Positions 46,587 through 55,217 of a stretch of 64,000 nt of DNA are shown here, piece by piece. Origin of the DNA: Phenylobacterium sp. (lineage in GTDB: Bacteria > Pseudomonadota > Alphaproteobacteria > Caulobacterales > Caulobacteraceae). The translations under genes and the position numbers were made by a program. The stretch is from assembly GCF_030651185.1 (NCBI RefSeq), contig NZ_JAUSCJ010000001.1:18968-82967 (forward strand). Direction: 5' to 3'. The notes under the pieces were generated by a model, which did not search any database, was not told the origin of the DNA, and saw only the letters and a list, made by a program, of their open reading frames with translations. Position 1 is the first letter of the stretch. Each line of letters starts with the position of its first letter.

Positions 46587-48008
46587 ATGTTCACGTCGCG
46601 ACGTCAGCTCATCCGCGCCAGCGCGGCCACCCTCGCCTTCTCGGGATTCTCGCGGTTCGCCACGGCCCAGGAGGCGCGGCCGGAGGCGGAGAGCTATCGC
46701 AGCGAGATCGCCGGCTACGGTCCCCTCCGCCGCGATCCCGCCGGCCTGTTCGACCTGCCGGAAGGCTTCTCCTACACCGTGGTCTCCCGGGCCGGCGACC
46801 CGATGAGCGACGGGCTGGTCACGCCGGGCAAGATGGACGGCATGGGCTGCTTCGCCCTGAGCAACGACCGCGTCGCCCTGGTCCGCAACCATGAGATCAA
46901 CCCGCGCAACCTGGAGATCACCGCCTTCGGCCCCGGCCGCGCCCTGGGCGGCAAGATCGCCGCCGACCGCATCTATGATCGCAGCCTCAACGGCCTGCCC
47001 CTCGGCGGCGGGACCACCACCCTGATCTATGACCTGCGCCGCAAGCGGCTGGAGCGCGACCATCTGAGCCTGGCGGGAACCTCCATCAACTGCGCCGGCG
47101 GGGTCACCCCCTGGGGATCATGGCTCAGCTGCGAGGAAACCACCCAGGGCCCCAGCGAGGACAATCAGAAAGACCACGGCTGGGTCTTCGAGGTGCCCTC
47201 CCGCGCCAAGGGTCTGGCGGACCCAACACCGATCAAGGCCATGGGGCGCTTCCGGCACGAGGCCGCCGCCATCGATCCGCGCACCGGGGTCGTCTACATG
47301 ACCGAGGACGTGGGCGACGGCCGGGGCCTGTTCTACCGCTACCTGCCCAACGACCGCACCCGGCTGCTGGCGGGCGGCAAGCTGCAGGCTCTCGCCCTGC
47401 CGGAGGGCGACGCCGGCGACCCGCGCAACTGGGGGACGTCCTACTGGGCGCCGGGCGACAGCCGCGCCGTGCGCTGGATCGACCTGGACGGCGTGGAAAA
47501 TCCCGATGAGGACCTGCGCCTTCGCGGAAACGCCAAGGGGGCGGCCTGGTTCGCCCGCGGCGAGGGGATCTTCTACGGCCAGGGCGAGATCTATTTCACC
47601 TGCACAAGCGGCGGCCCCACCAAGGACGGCCAGATCATGCGTTATGTCCCCAGCACCCGGGAGGGCCAGGCCGACGAGGCCAGCGCCCCCGGTCGCCTGG
47701 AGCTCTTCGTGCAGCCGACCGACCCCACCGTGATGCGAATGGCCGACAATATCGCCATCGCCCCCTGGGGCCACATCTTCGCCTGCGAGGACAAGGTCGG
47801 TGGGATCAACTTCCTGCGCGCCGTGACCCCGCAGGGCAAGGTCTACACCGTGGGCCGCAACGCCGCGCCCAGCGGCGGCGACATGGCGGCCAACGCCGAG
47901 CTGGCCGGCATCTGCTTCTCGCCGGACGGCACGACCATGTTCATCAACATCTACGCGCCGGGCGTCACCCTGGCGGTCACCGGCCCCTGGGCGAGCTTCA
48001 AGGCCTGA
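46587..48008 (+). CDS. PhoX-family alkaline phosphatase (DUF839)
   Basis: 473 residues. N-terminal twin-arginine signal (SRRQLIRASAATLAFSGF) predicts Tat export. DUF839/PhoX beta-propeller marks: MDGMGCFAL, LVRNHEINPRN, CAGGVTPWGSWLSCEET, FRHEAAAIDPRTGVVYMTED and MADNIAIAPWGHIFACED, the last close to the Ca/Fe-binding region of PhoX. ATG 46587 follows AGGA. Founding members release phosphate from organic esters, but substrate specificity varies. Confidence 0.85.
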   Translation: MFTSRRQLIRASAATLAFSGFSRFATAQEARPEAESYRSEIAGYGPLRRDPAGLFDLPEGFSYTVVSRAGDPMSDGLVTPGKMDGMGCFALSNDRVALVRNHEINPRNLEITAFGPGRALGGKIAADRIYDRSLNGLPLGGGTTTLIYDLRRKRLERDHLSLAGTSINCAGGVTPWGSWLSCEETTQGPSEDNQKDHGWVFEVPSRAKGLADPTPIKAMGRFRHEAAAIDPRTGVVYMTEDVGDGRGLFYRYLPNDRTRLLAGGKLQALALPEGDAGDPRNWGTSYWAPGDSRAVRWIDLDGVENPDEDLRLRGNAKGAAWFARGEGIFYGQGEIYFTCTSGGPTKDGQIMRYVPSTREGQADEASAPGRLELFVQPTDPTVMRMADNIAIAPWGHIFACEDKVGGINFLRAVTPQGKVYTVGRNAAPSGGDMAANAELAGICFSPDGTTMFINIYAPGVTLAVTGPWASFKA

Positions 48009-48041
48009 TCAGACGTCGCGCCTCCGGGACGGCGGCCCCTA

Positions 48042-48140
48042 GATCACGATGATTTTGGATCGGACCGATCCAAAATCATAAACGTGATCGATTCCGTATG
48101 TTTGGAGCGGGACTGACGCGGTTCCCACTTTTTCGCATCC
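48042..48140. repeat. about 100-bp palindromic intergenic element
   Basis: Inner arms 48049-48063 and 48065-48079 are perfect 15-bp inverted copies around one base, flanked by GATCACG (48042-48048) and CGTGATC (48083-48089). A second, looser pair (GAGCGGGA near 48105, TCCGGCTC near 48138) follows. The A/T-rich inner arms stand out from GC-rich surroundings. The layout resembles dispersed palindromic elements common in alphaproteobacteria. It fills the gap between convergent PhoX and ctaA. Confidence 0.7.
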
Positions 48141-48144
48141 GGCT

Positions 48145-49182
48145 CTACGGCCGCCGGACCCGCCAGGCGAAGGCGGTGGCCAGGGCCAGCAGCAGAGCGG
48201 CCATGACCTGGTGGAGCAGGCCAAGCCAGAGGGGGACCCCGGCCATCAGGGTGGCCACGCCCATCGCCGCCTGCAGCACGACCGCGCCGGCCACCGCGAG
48301 GGCCAGGACCTTTGCGCCCTCGGGCAGGTAGCGGGAGCGCTGGGCGCCCACGGCGGCGACAACGGCCACGATCAGCAGCAGATAGGCCAGCAGCCGGTGA
48401 TGCAGTTGAACCGCCGCCTGGCTGTGCGCGAGCGTCGCCCAGAGGCTGGCCCCGGCATACTCCTTGGGGAACAGGGCCCCGTTCATCAGCGGCCAGTCGT
48501 TGTAGACGAGGCCGGCGTCATTGCCGGCGACCAGGGCGCCGAGCAGGATCTGCACATAGATCAGGGCGGTCAGGCCCAGCGCCCGCAGGTTCCAGGCGCT
48601 GGGCACGGTCTGACGCGGCGCGCCGGTCCAGGCGTCCAGCGCCGTCCAGACCAGTCCCGCCAGCAGGGCGAAGGCCAGGCCCAGGTGGACGGTCAGCCGT
48701 TCCGGCGCGACGGACACGAGTTCAGACTGCGACAGCCCGCTGGAGACCATCCACCAGCCCACGGCGCCCTGCAGGCCGCCCAGGCCAAACAGCGCCGCGC
48801 AGCGCCAGATCAGCCGCTTGGGCAGCTGGCGGCGAATGAGGAAGTAGGCGAAGGGGATGGCGAACGCGGCGCCCACCAGCCGGCCCAGCAGCCGGTGGCT
48901 CCACTCCCACCAGTAGATGGCCTTGAAGGCCTCCAGGCTCATGCCCTTGTTGAGCTGCTGGTACTGAGGGATTTCGCGATAGCGGGCGAACTCCTCGTTC
49001 CAGTCACCCGCCGAAATCGGCGGCAGGGCGCCGGTCACCGGCTTCCACTCGGTGATGGAGAGGCCGGAATCAGTGAGGCGGGTGGCGCCGCCCACCACCA
49101 CCATGGCCAGGACCAGGAAGGCGACGGCGAGAAGCCAGAGGGCGACCGGGCGCGACCGATCCGAGCGAAGGAAAGACGTCAT
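48145..49182 (-). CDS. ctaA: heme A synthase
   Basis: 345-residue polytopic inner-membrane COX15/CtaA enzyme converting heme O to heme A for cytochrome aa3. Eight hydrophobic segments; heme-liganding His regions [30 protein letters not shown] and [11 protein letters not shown]. The N-terminal [19 protein letters not shown] is diagnostic. ATG 49182 starts the conserved N-terminus. No ctaB or ctaC nearby. Confidence 0.95.
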   Translation of the reverse strand: MTSFLRSDRSRPVALWLLAVAFLVLAMVVVGGATRLTDSGLSITEWKPVTGALPPISAGDWNEEFARYREIPQYQQLNKGMSLEAFKAIYWWEWSHRLLGRLVGAAFAIPFAYFLIRRQLPKRLIWRCAALFGLGGLQGAVGWWMVSSGLSQSELVSVAPERLTVHLGLAFALLAGLVWTALDAWTGAPRQTVPSAWNLRALGLTALIYVQILLGALVAGNDAGLVYNDWPLMNGALFPKEYAGASLWATLAHSQAAVQLHHRLLAYLLLIVAVVAAVGAQRSRYLPEGAKVLALAVAGAVVLQAAMGVATLMAGVPLWLGLLHQVMAALLLALATAFAWRVRRP

Positions 49183-49329
49183 GGGGGTGACTTGAGAACC
49201 TTTCGGGGCGTTCCTGAGCGACCCGCTACCTGAGAAGCTCTCGGGCGTCCACGCTTGCACGCGACTTGCACGCACCTTGTGAACCGGGGATGGTCGCGGA
49301 CAGCCAGACAGGGGCGTTGAGGCGGATTT

Positions 49330-49578
49330 ATGGACGGCGTCGGCCTCTATGCTGAGATCCTGATCGGGATGCTGGCCGGCTGGATCGCCGCCCTGGCGCT
49401 TGGCCGCCGCCACAGCCTGTTCACCTATATGGCGTTGGGTTTCGCCGGAGCCATGCTGGGCCACGCCATCGCCAGCGGGCTCGACATCCACCTGGTGGGG
49501 GTTTGGGGCAGCCTGATCGCGGCGATTGTGGGCTCGATCCTGTTCCTCGCGCCCTTCGCCATCTTCCGTAGGCGCTAG
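49330..49578 (+). CDS. small membrane protein, GlsB/YeaQ/YmgE-like
   Basis: 82 residues with three hydrophobic, Gly/Ala-rich helices ([52 protein letters not shown]) and a basic C-terminus (FRRR), the plan of transglycosylase-associated/GlsB-family proteins. Good GAGG ribosome-binding site. Function in this family is not settled; some are stress-linked. A short DUF2842 gene follows. Confidence 0.7.
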   Translation: MDGVGLYAEILIGMLAGWIAALALGRRHSLFTYMALGFAGAMLGHAIASGLDIHLVGVWGSLIAAIVGSILFLAPFAIFRRR

Positions 49579-49598
49579 CGCGGCCCTATACCCGCGCG

Positions 49599-49796
49599 AT
49601 GAGCGCACGCGTCCGGAAGTTTGTTGGCGGGATCTGTATCCTGGTTTTCCTCGCCGCCTATATCTGGGCGGTGACGGCGATCGCCGAATACGTCCCTGAT
49701 CAGGTTTTCATCAAGACGCTGTTCTACGCCGTGGCCGGCATCGGTTGGGGCGTGCCCATCCTGCCGCTGCTGTCCTGGATGAACCGCGGCAAATAG
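49599..49796 (+). CDS. DUF2842 family membrane protein
   Basis: 65 residues, two helices ([20 protein letters not shown] and [20 protein letters not shown]) with basic N-terminus. Matches the short alphaproteobacterial DUF2842 family, function unknown. Likely cotranscribed with the preceding small membrane protein (20 bp gap). Ends at a strong terminator. Confidence 0.8.
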   Translation: MSARVRKFVGGICILVFLAAYIWAVTAIAEYVPDQVFIKTLFYAVAGIGWGVPILPLLSWMNRGK

Positions 49797-49798
49797 CA

Positions 49799-49828
49799 AA
49801 AGGGCGCTCCCTTGCGAGAGCGCCCTTT
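49799..49828. terminator. bidirectional terminator hairpin
   Basis: Perfect 11-bp stem, 49799-49809 with 49818-49828, loop of 8 nt, AAA at one end and TTT at the other. It serves DUF2842 (plus) and lies just after the tRNA-Pro gene on the minus strand. Confidence 0.85.
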
Positions 49829-49839
49829 AAGCTTGTCGA

Positions 49840-49916
<77 letters not shown>

Positions 49917-49998
49917 ACATCGGCAAGGCGGCCCTTCTAACCTCTTGCGGCCTCTGGGCAAGCTGAATTTCGGGAGCGGGCGAACATAGGAGCCGGCC

Positions 49999-50484
49999 GT
50001 GGCGCAGCTTGTCGAACCCGTGGAACTGACGGTCACCGTCGCGGCCCTTCCCGACCGGGCCTTCGACCTGTTCCAGGCGCGCTTCGGAGACTGGTGGCCG
50101 AGCGACTATACCTTCAACGGCGCGGACGGCGGGACGCCGGCCTTCATCGGCATCGGCGGCGCCGAGGGTGAACTTTGCACCGAGCTCGGCCCCCACGGGT
50201 TCCGCGTCGACTGGGGCCGCACCCTCACCTTCCATGCCGGCGCGCACCTGGTCTTTCTCTGGCAGATCGCGCCTGACTCCACCCCCCAGCCCAATCCGGA
50301 CCTGGCGAGCATCGTCGAGGTGCGGTTCGCACCGGCGGGCGCCGCCACAGTCGTCACCCTCACGCACCGTGGGTTCGAACGGCATGGCGAGGGGGCGGAG
50401 AACTATCGGGCCGAGATGGTGAGCGAGTACGGCTGGCCGCTGCTGCTGGAGCGGTATCGCGCGTTTGTCGCGGCCAATCCTTAG
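49999..50484 (+). CDS. SRPBCC (START/Bet v 1-like, AHSA1-type) protein
   Basis: 161 residues: [20 protein letters not shown] and [17 protein letters not shown], then [20 protein letters not shown] and the C-terminal helix [14 protein letters not shown], as in AHSA1-type ligand-binding or Hsp90-cochaperone-like proteins. Start is a GTG with AGGAG at 7 nt. Ligand unknown. Its stop overlaps the convergent merR-family gene by 4 bp. Confidence 0.85.
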   Translation: MAQLVEPVELTVTVAALPDRAFDLFQARFGDWWPSDYTFNGADGGTPAFIGIGGAEGELCTELGPHGFRVDWGRTLTFHAGAHLVFLWQIAPDSTPQPNPDLASIVEVRFAPAGAATVVTLTHRGFERHGEGAENYRAEMVSEYGWPLLLERYRAFVAANP

Positions 50485-50918
50485 CGCTTGAGAAGCGCGT
50501 CGAGCCTGCGCTTGGCGGCCTGCAGGTCGTCGAGGGCGAAGACCAGGCGTTCGCGGTCCTCGGCGCCCAGGCGGGCGCTGGCGAGGCCGCTGGAGAGACC
50601 CAGGACGGGACCCTCGTCGCGCACGAGCGCGGGGGGCGGCGCGGCCTCCCCGTTGGCGGCGGCGAGCAGGCGCTTGAGCCCCTGTTCCTTGTGCAGGCGC
50701 TGGACGCCCTTGATGGTGTAGCCGTCCTCGTGCAGCAGGGTCTTGACCCCGCGCAGCATCGAGATGTCCTGCGGGCGGTAGAACCGGCGCCCGCCCGCCC
50801 GCTTCATGGGACGGATGAAGGAGAACTTGGTCTCCCAGAACCTGAGCACGTGCTGGGGCACGCCCAGCTCGTCGGCCGCTTCCGAAATGGTGCGAAAGGC
50901 GTCCGGGCCCTTGGCCAC
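50481..50918 (-). CDS. MerR-family transcriptional regulator
   Basis: 145 residues. The N-terminal winged-helix MerR domain ([39 protein letters not shown]) is intact. It lacks an effector Cys-rich domain and ends in a predicted coiled coil. This uncharacterised MerR member always sits next to ihfA, fabH and plsX in Caulobacterales, as here (13 bp after ihfA). Target genes unknown. Confidence 0.88.
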   Translation of the reverse strand: MAKGPDAFRTISEAADELGVPQHVLRFWETKFSFIRPMKRAGGRRFYRPQDISMLRGVKTLLHEDGYTIKGVQRLHKEQGLKRLLAAANGEAAPPPALVRDEGPVLGLSSGLASARLGAEDRERLVFALDDLQAAKRRLDALLKR

Positions 50919-50931
50919 GGCCGGCCTCTCG

Positions 50932-51234
50932 CTACTTTCCGAGGGCGCGGTCTACTCGCGCCTTCATGACCTGCGAAGCGCGGAAACCAATCACGCGCCG
51001 AGGTTCGATCGCGGCGGGTTCGCCGGTCTTCGGATTGCGGCCCATACGGGCCCGCTTGGCGCGCACCTGGAACACGCCGAAGCCTGAAAGCTTGACCTGT
51101 TCACCGCGCTCCAGGGCTTGGGCGGCCAGCTCGAGCGTGCGCTCGACGAGTTCGGAACAATCCTGGCGGGTCAGGCCCACCTCTTCGTGAACCGCCTCAC
51201 ACAGGTCGGCCCGCGTTACTGTCGCGCCCTTCAT
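50932..51234 (-). CDS. ihfA: integration host factor subunit alpha
   Basis: 100-residue IHF-alpha, the DNA-bending heterodimer partner of IHF-beta. Marks: [33 protein letters not shown] and [20 protein letters not shown], where the beta-ribbon arms carry the intercalating Pro. Start ATG 51234 with AGGGG upstream. Lies between fabH and merR. Confidence 0.95.
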   Translation of the reverse strand: MKGATVTRADLCEAVHEEVGLTRQDCSELVERTLELAAQALERGEQVKLSGFGVFQVRAKRARMGRNPKTGEPAAIEPRRVIGFRASQVMKARVDRALGK

Positions 51235-51366
51235 CCTCGCCCCTGCCCCTACTGAACCACTGCGACGGGCCGCAATCGCGGAAACGTCGGACAACCGTCA
51301 TGACCTGATTGTCGCATCAGGTCAAAGACTTCAAGGCGCAACCGGGGACGAGCTTGAAGCTTTCGC

Positions 51367-52362
51367 CTACAGGCGCACGACGCAGGCGCCCCAGGTCAGG
51401 CCGCCGCCCATGGCTTCCAGCAGCAGCAACTGGCCGGGCTTGATGCGGCCGTCGCTGATACCTTCGTAGAGGGCCAGCGGGATCGAGGCCGCCGAGGTGT
51501 TGGCGTGCTTGGCCACCGTGGAGATGACCTTCTTCTCGTCGATGCCCAGCCGGCGGGCGACGCCCTCCAGGATGCGCTGGTTGGCCTGGTGGGGAATGAA
51601 CCAGTCGACATCGGCCACATTGACGCCCGCGTCGGCGGCCGCGGCCACCACGGCCTCGGAAATGTTCACCACGGCATGGCGGAAGACCTGGTTGCCCTGC
51701 ATGCGCAGATGGCCGATCTGGCCGTTGGTGGAGACCCCGCCGTCCACATAGAGCAGGTCCTGCTTGGTGCCGTCGGCGCGCAGGGCAAAGCCCAGCAGGC
51801 CGCGATCGGCGGTGGTCCCGTCGCCCTCGCCCGGCTCCAGCACCACGGCGCCGGCCCCATCGCCGAACAGCACGCAGGTGCCTCGGTCGGTCCAGTCCAT
51901 CAGCCGGGTCATGGTCTCGGCCCCGATCACCAGGGCGCACTTGGAGCGGTTGCGGGCCACGAAGCCGTCGGCGGTGGAGAGCGCGTAGACGAAGCCCGAG
52001 CAGACCGCCTGGACGTCGAAGGCGATGCCGATCGGGCAGCCCAGCTTGCGCTGCACGATGGTGGCCACGGCCGGGAAGGTCAGGTCCGGCGTGGTGGTGC
52101 CGACGATGATCAGATCGACGTCGGCCGGGGTCTTGCCGGCGGCGGCCAGGGCTTTCCGGGCGGCTTCCACGGCCAGATCCGAAACCGGCTGGTCCGGCGC
52201 GGCGCGGTGCCGCTGACGGATGCCGGTGCGCTCGATGATCCACTCGTCACTGGTGTCGACGGTCTTGGACAGGTCGGCATTGGTGACGATCTCGTCGGGC
52301 AGATAGCCCCCGACTCCGGTCACGACGCTACGCAGGACTTTAGTCAACGGTTGCAGCTCCAT
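51367..52362 (-). CDS. fabH: beta-ketoacyl-[ACP] synthase III
   Basis: 331-residue condensing enzyme that starts fatty-acid synthesis from acetyl-CoA and malonyl-ACP. Catalytic Cys121 in AVCSGFVYAL, His in IPHQANQRILEGVA, Asn in AKHANTSAAS. The ATG at 52362 overlaps the end of plsX by 23 bp, so expression is coupled. A GTG five codons earlier exists. Confidence 0.96.
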   Translation of the reverse strand: MELQPLTKVLRSVVTGVGGYLPDEIVTNADLSKTVDTSDEWIIERTGIRQRHRAAPDQPVSDLAVEAARKALAAAGKTPADVDLIIVGTTTPDLTFPAVATIVQRKLGCPIGIAFDVQAVCSGFVYALSTADGFVARNRSKCALVIGAETMTRLMDWTDRGTCVLFGDGAGAVVLEPGEGDGTTADRGLLGFALRADGTKQDLLYVDGGVSTNGQIGHLRMQGNQVFRHAVVNISEAVVAAAADAGVNVADVDWFIPHQANQRILEGVARRLGIDEKKVISTVAKHANTSAASIPLALYEGISDGRIKPGQLLLLEAMGGGLTWGACVVRL

Positions 52363-53404
52363 CGATGGCCGGCGCACTCGACTCGGCCACGGCGGCGGTG
52401 AGCCGCGTCATATTCTTTTCGACCTCACTCGCGAAGTCGCTTTGCGAAAGGCTGGCGGCCATGCGGATGGCGTCGGCGAAGTCCTGGGCCTTGGCGCCCC
52501 CGTGGGACTTCACCACCACACCGTTGAGGCCAAGAAGTGGCGCCGCACGGGGCGGGTTCAGTTTTTGCCCGAACTTGCGCAGGCCGGCCCGGGCCAGCAA
52601 GGCCCCGGCGGTGGTGATCAGCGAGCTGGTGAGCGCCGCGCGGAGCTCGGCCTCGACATAGCGTCCGGTGCCCTCGGCGGCCTTCAGCATGATGTTGCCG
52701 GTGAAGCCGTCGGTGACGGCGACATCGACGGTGTTCTTCGAAAGGTCGTCGCCCTCGATGAAGCCGCGATAGTCCAGGTCGAACCTGCCCGAGCGCAGGA
52801 TGGCGTGCGCCAGGCGCACCTCCTCGTGGCCCTTGACGTCCTCTGAGCCGACATTGATCAGACCCACCGTCGGCTTGGCCACGCCGTGGAAGGCGCGGTG
52901 GAAGGCCTCGCCCATGATGGCGAACTCCACCAGCCGCTCGGCGTCGCAATCGATATTGGCGCCAACGTCCAGCACCGTGGTCAGGCCCTTGGCGCCGGGC
53001 CAGCTGGCCACCAGGCAAGGCCGGTCGACATCGACGCTCATCCGCAGGATCAGCTTGGAGATGGCCATCAGGCCGCCGGTGTTGCCCGACGAGACCGCCG
53101 CCACCGCCTCGCCGCTCTTCACGGCCTCGACGGCGTTCCACATGGAGCTGCCCTTGCCGCGGCGCAGGGCCACGGCGGGCTTTTCGTCCGAGGCGATGGT
53201 CTTGTCGGTGTGACGAACCTCGACCTGGCTCTTCAGGGCCGGGTGGCGGGCAAGTTCGGCCGCCAGGGCGGCCTCATCGCCATGCATCAGGAAGCGCGTC
53301 CCGGCGGGCATGGCCTTGGCGGCGAGCGCCAGGGCGGGAACGGTCACGGAAGGTCCGTGATCGCCGCCCATCGCATCGATTGAAATGACCAGGGATCGGG
53401 TCAA
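52340..53404 (-). CDS. plsX: phosphate acyltransferase PlsX
   Basis: 354-residue enzyme converting acyl-ACP to acyl-phosphate for phospholipid synthesis. N-terminal ISIDAMGGDHGPSVTVPALA, then AAVSSGNTGGLMAISKLIL and VTDGFTGNIMLKAAEGTG. The upstream DUF177 gene, plsX and fabH form the conserved lipid-synthesis block. Confidence 0.95.
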   Translation of the reverse strand: MTRSLVISIDAMGGDHGPSVTVPALALAAKAMPAGTRFLMHGDEAALAAELARHPALKSQVEVRHTDKTIASDEKPAVALRRGKGSSMWNAVEAVKSGEAVAAVSSGNTGGLMAISKLILRMSVDVDRPCLVASWPGAKGLTTVLDVGANIDCDAERLVEFAIMGEAFHRAFHGVAKPTVGLINVGSEDVKGHEEVRLAHAILRSGRFDLDYRGFIEGDDLSKNTVDVAVTDGFTGNIMLKAAEGTGRYVEAELRAALTSSLITTAGALLARAGLRKFGQKLNPPRAAPLLGLNGVVVKSHGGAKAQDFADAIRMAASLSQSDFASEVEKNMTRLTAAVAESSAPAIDGAATVD

Positions 53405-53489
53405 GAGAATGCGTTCAGCCCCCTATTGTGACCGCGGCCGGACGATACAGCCCGCGCCGGACGATGCAAACCGCGCAAGGGACGCGCGA

Positions 53490-54020
53490 TCATTCGCCCT
53501 CCCCCTTCAGCTTCTTCAGGGCGGCGAAGGGCGAAAGATCGGCGGTGTCGGGCGCGTAGTCAAAGACCGCGCCGGGCTTACGGGGAAAGGGATCGATCTC
53601 CAGGGCTAGTTGCTCGATCAGGTAGGCCGACAGGTCGATCTCCTCGTCGGCCAGGACGTCCGGCTCATCGGGTTCGTCGGGGTCGAATTCCAGTTCGACG
53701 GTGGCGGCCTCCGACTCAGCCGGCGCGTGGGGGCTGCCGGCCGGGACCACCCGGAACTCGATATCGGCGGTCAGGGCCTGCTCGAAGGCATCCAGGCTGA
53801 TCCCGCAGATCTGCTCCACCACGGCGTCCATCTGGCCGAGGATCTCGGCCCCGTCCAACCAGGCATGGACCGTGACGTCCGCGGTCAGGGCCGGCAGGCT
53901 TTCCAGCCCGATCTCCTTGGCGATCAGGGCGCGGGTTTCCGCATCGGGCGCCAGGCGGACCTTCACCGGCCCCTTGGCGAGCTCCTGCAGGCGAATCGTC
54001 TGGCTCCAGGCGCGCTTCAT
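53490..54020 (-). CDS. DUF177 (YceD/large ribosomal RNA accumulation) protein
   Basis: 176 residues. DUF177 marks: CGISLDAFEQAL (the degenerate Cys-x-n region), VELEFDPDEPDEPDVLADEE and IDLSAYLIEQLALEIDPFPRK. In E. coli the relative YceD affects 23S rRNA accumulation. The partner rpmF, commonly next to it, is not here. Overlaps the bc1-chaperone gene by 4 bp upstream. Confidence 0.88.
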   Translation of the reverse strand: MKRAWSQTIRLQELAKGPVKVRLAPDAETRALIAKEIGLESLPALTADVTVHAWLDGAEILGQMDAVVEQICGISLDAFEQALTADIEFRVVPAGSPHAPAESEAATVELEFDPDEPDEPDVLADEEIDLSAYLIEQLALEIDPFPRKPGAVFDYAPDTADLSPFAALKKLKGEGE

Positions 54021-54547
54021 GCGGGGCTCCAGACGACATCGCCGGCCAACAGGCGGTCCAGCGGCTGCTCGGCCAGGGCCGAGCGCTGGGCGACCACATA
54101 GTCGATTAGCCGCGGCGCGGCCTCCGACTCCGTCTCGGCATAGACCGTGCGCGTCAGCAGGGCCTTGAGGCCGTCGGTTTCGGGCAGCGAATCGAAGGCG
54201 GTCTCGTAGGACTTCACCCGTCCGTAGAAGGCCTCCCCGAGCTTGCGCATCTTCTTGCCCACCGAAAGGTCCCCCACCCCCATCTCTCGCAGGGCGTCAT
54301 CCAGGGACGAGACATAGGTGTCGAACAGGGCCTGGGCCGTGTCGCTGGCCTGCGGGCCCTGGCGCTTCAGGCGGTCCAGAAGCAGGAAGACATGCAGGGT
54401 GTAGATTTCGAATCGCCCCTCGACGGTGTCGGGCGCGGCATAGACCTCGTAGAGGGCCGGCGTTCGCGACTGATCGACCACGGCGGCATAGAGCGCGCGG
54501 CCGGCGGTGAGAGCGGGCTTTGGGCGGAACAAACGGTCCAGAAGCAT
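54017..54547 (-). CDS. ubiquinol-cytochrome c chaperone family protein (CBP3-like)
   Basis: 176 residues matching the CBP3/UPF0174 ubiquinol-cytochrome c chaperone domain, needed in mitochondria for cytochrome b/bc1 assembly: RALYAAVVDQSRTPALYEVY, TVEGRFEIYTLHVFLLLDRL, ALREMGVGDLSVGKKMRKLG and FYGRVKSYETAF. The ATG at 54547 has GAGG at 6 nt. First gene of the DUF177-plsX-fabH operon; divergent from bamE. Confidence 0.9.
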   Translation of the reverse strand: MLLDRLFRPKPALTAGRALYAAVVDQSRTPALYEVYAAPDTVEGRFEIYTLHVFLLLDRLKRQGPQASDTAQALFDTYVSSLDDALREMGVGDLSVGKKMRKLGEAFYGRVKSYETAFDSLPETDGLKALLTRTVYAETESEAAPRLIDYVVAQRSALAEQPLDRLLAGDVVWSPA

Positions 54548-54652
54548 CTTGGCCTCGATTTCGCCCGAAGGGGCCTTTAAGGGCGGCATTGCAGTAAGGG
54601 GCCGCGAGCGATAGGTCAAAGCCCAGGAAAATTGAACGGGTCTGATCCGCAC

Positions 54653-55138
54653 ATGTTTCGCAGTGTCGCCTTCGCCGCAATCGCCGCCGGTCTCATGGCC
54701 ACGGCCGCCTGCGCGCCGATCACCACCTATTCCGGGTTCCAGGCGATCGACGCCAATCCCAAGGACGTGAAGGTCGGCGCCGACACCAAGTCCATCGTGC
54801 GCGGCCGACTGGGGTCCCCCTCGGCCACCTCCACCTTCGACCCCAACGTCTGGTTCTACATCGACCAGATCAAGGAGACCGTCGCCTTCCGGATGCCGAA
54901 GACGACGCGGCGCGACGTCACCGCCATCGCCTTCAACAAGGACACCGAGGTGGTGGAAAGCGTCAGCCAGTACAGCCTGAAGGACGGCAAGGTCATCGCC
55001 TTCAACGGCCGCGAGACCCCGACCCGGGGCCGCGAGCTGACCATCTTCGAGCAGCTGATCGGGACCGTCGGACGCGGCACCATGCTGCCCAACGACGACG
55101 AGGGTGTTCCCGGCAGCCGTCCGGGCGACCGCCGCTAA
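54653..55138 (+). CDS. bamE: outer membrane assembly factor BamE (SmpA/OmlA)
   Basis: 161-residue lipoprotein subunit of the BAM outer-membrane-protein assembly machine. Signal FAAIAAGLMATAAC, with Cys20 as acylation site and a somewhat atypical lipobox. The BamE fold appears as IVRGRLGSPSATSTFDPNVW with FYIDQIKETVAF and VTAIAFNKDTEVVESV, which fits the family. Divergent from the bc1-chaperone operon. Confidence 0.9.
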   Translation: MFRSVAFAAIAAGLMATAACAPITTYSGFQAIDANPKDVKVGADTKSIVRGRLGSPSATSTFDPNVWFYIDQIKETVAFRMPKTTRRDVTAIAFNKDTEVVESVSQYSLKDGKVIAFNGRETPTRGRELTIFEQLIGTVGRGTMLPNDDEGVPGSRPGDRR

Positions 55139-55163
55139 GCCGCGCGCGCCCTTATCGGCCAAA

Positions 55164-55196
55164 GAAAAACGCCCCGGAGATCGCTCTCCGGGGCGT
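55164..55196 (-). terminator. intrinsic terminator of hppA
   Basis: Perfect 12-bp stem, 55169-55180 with 55185-55196, and a 4-nt loop. On the minus strand it is followed by a T-tract (TTTTTC). It lies 22 bp after the hppA stop. Confidence 0.92.
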
Positions 55197-55217
55197 CTTC
55201 ATGTTCGTCTCTGCGGG

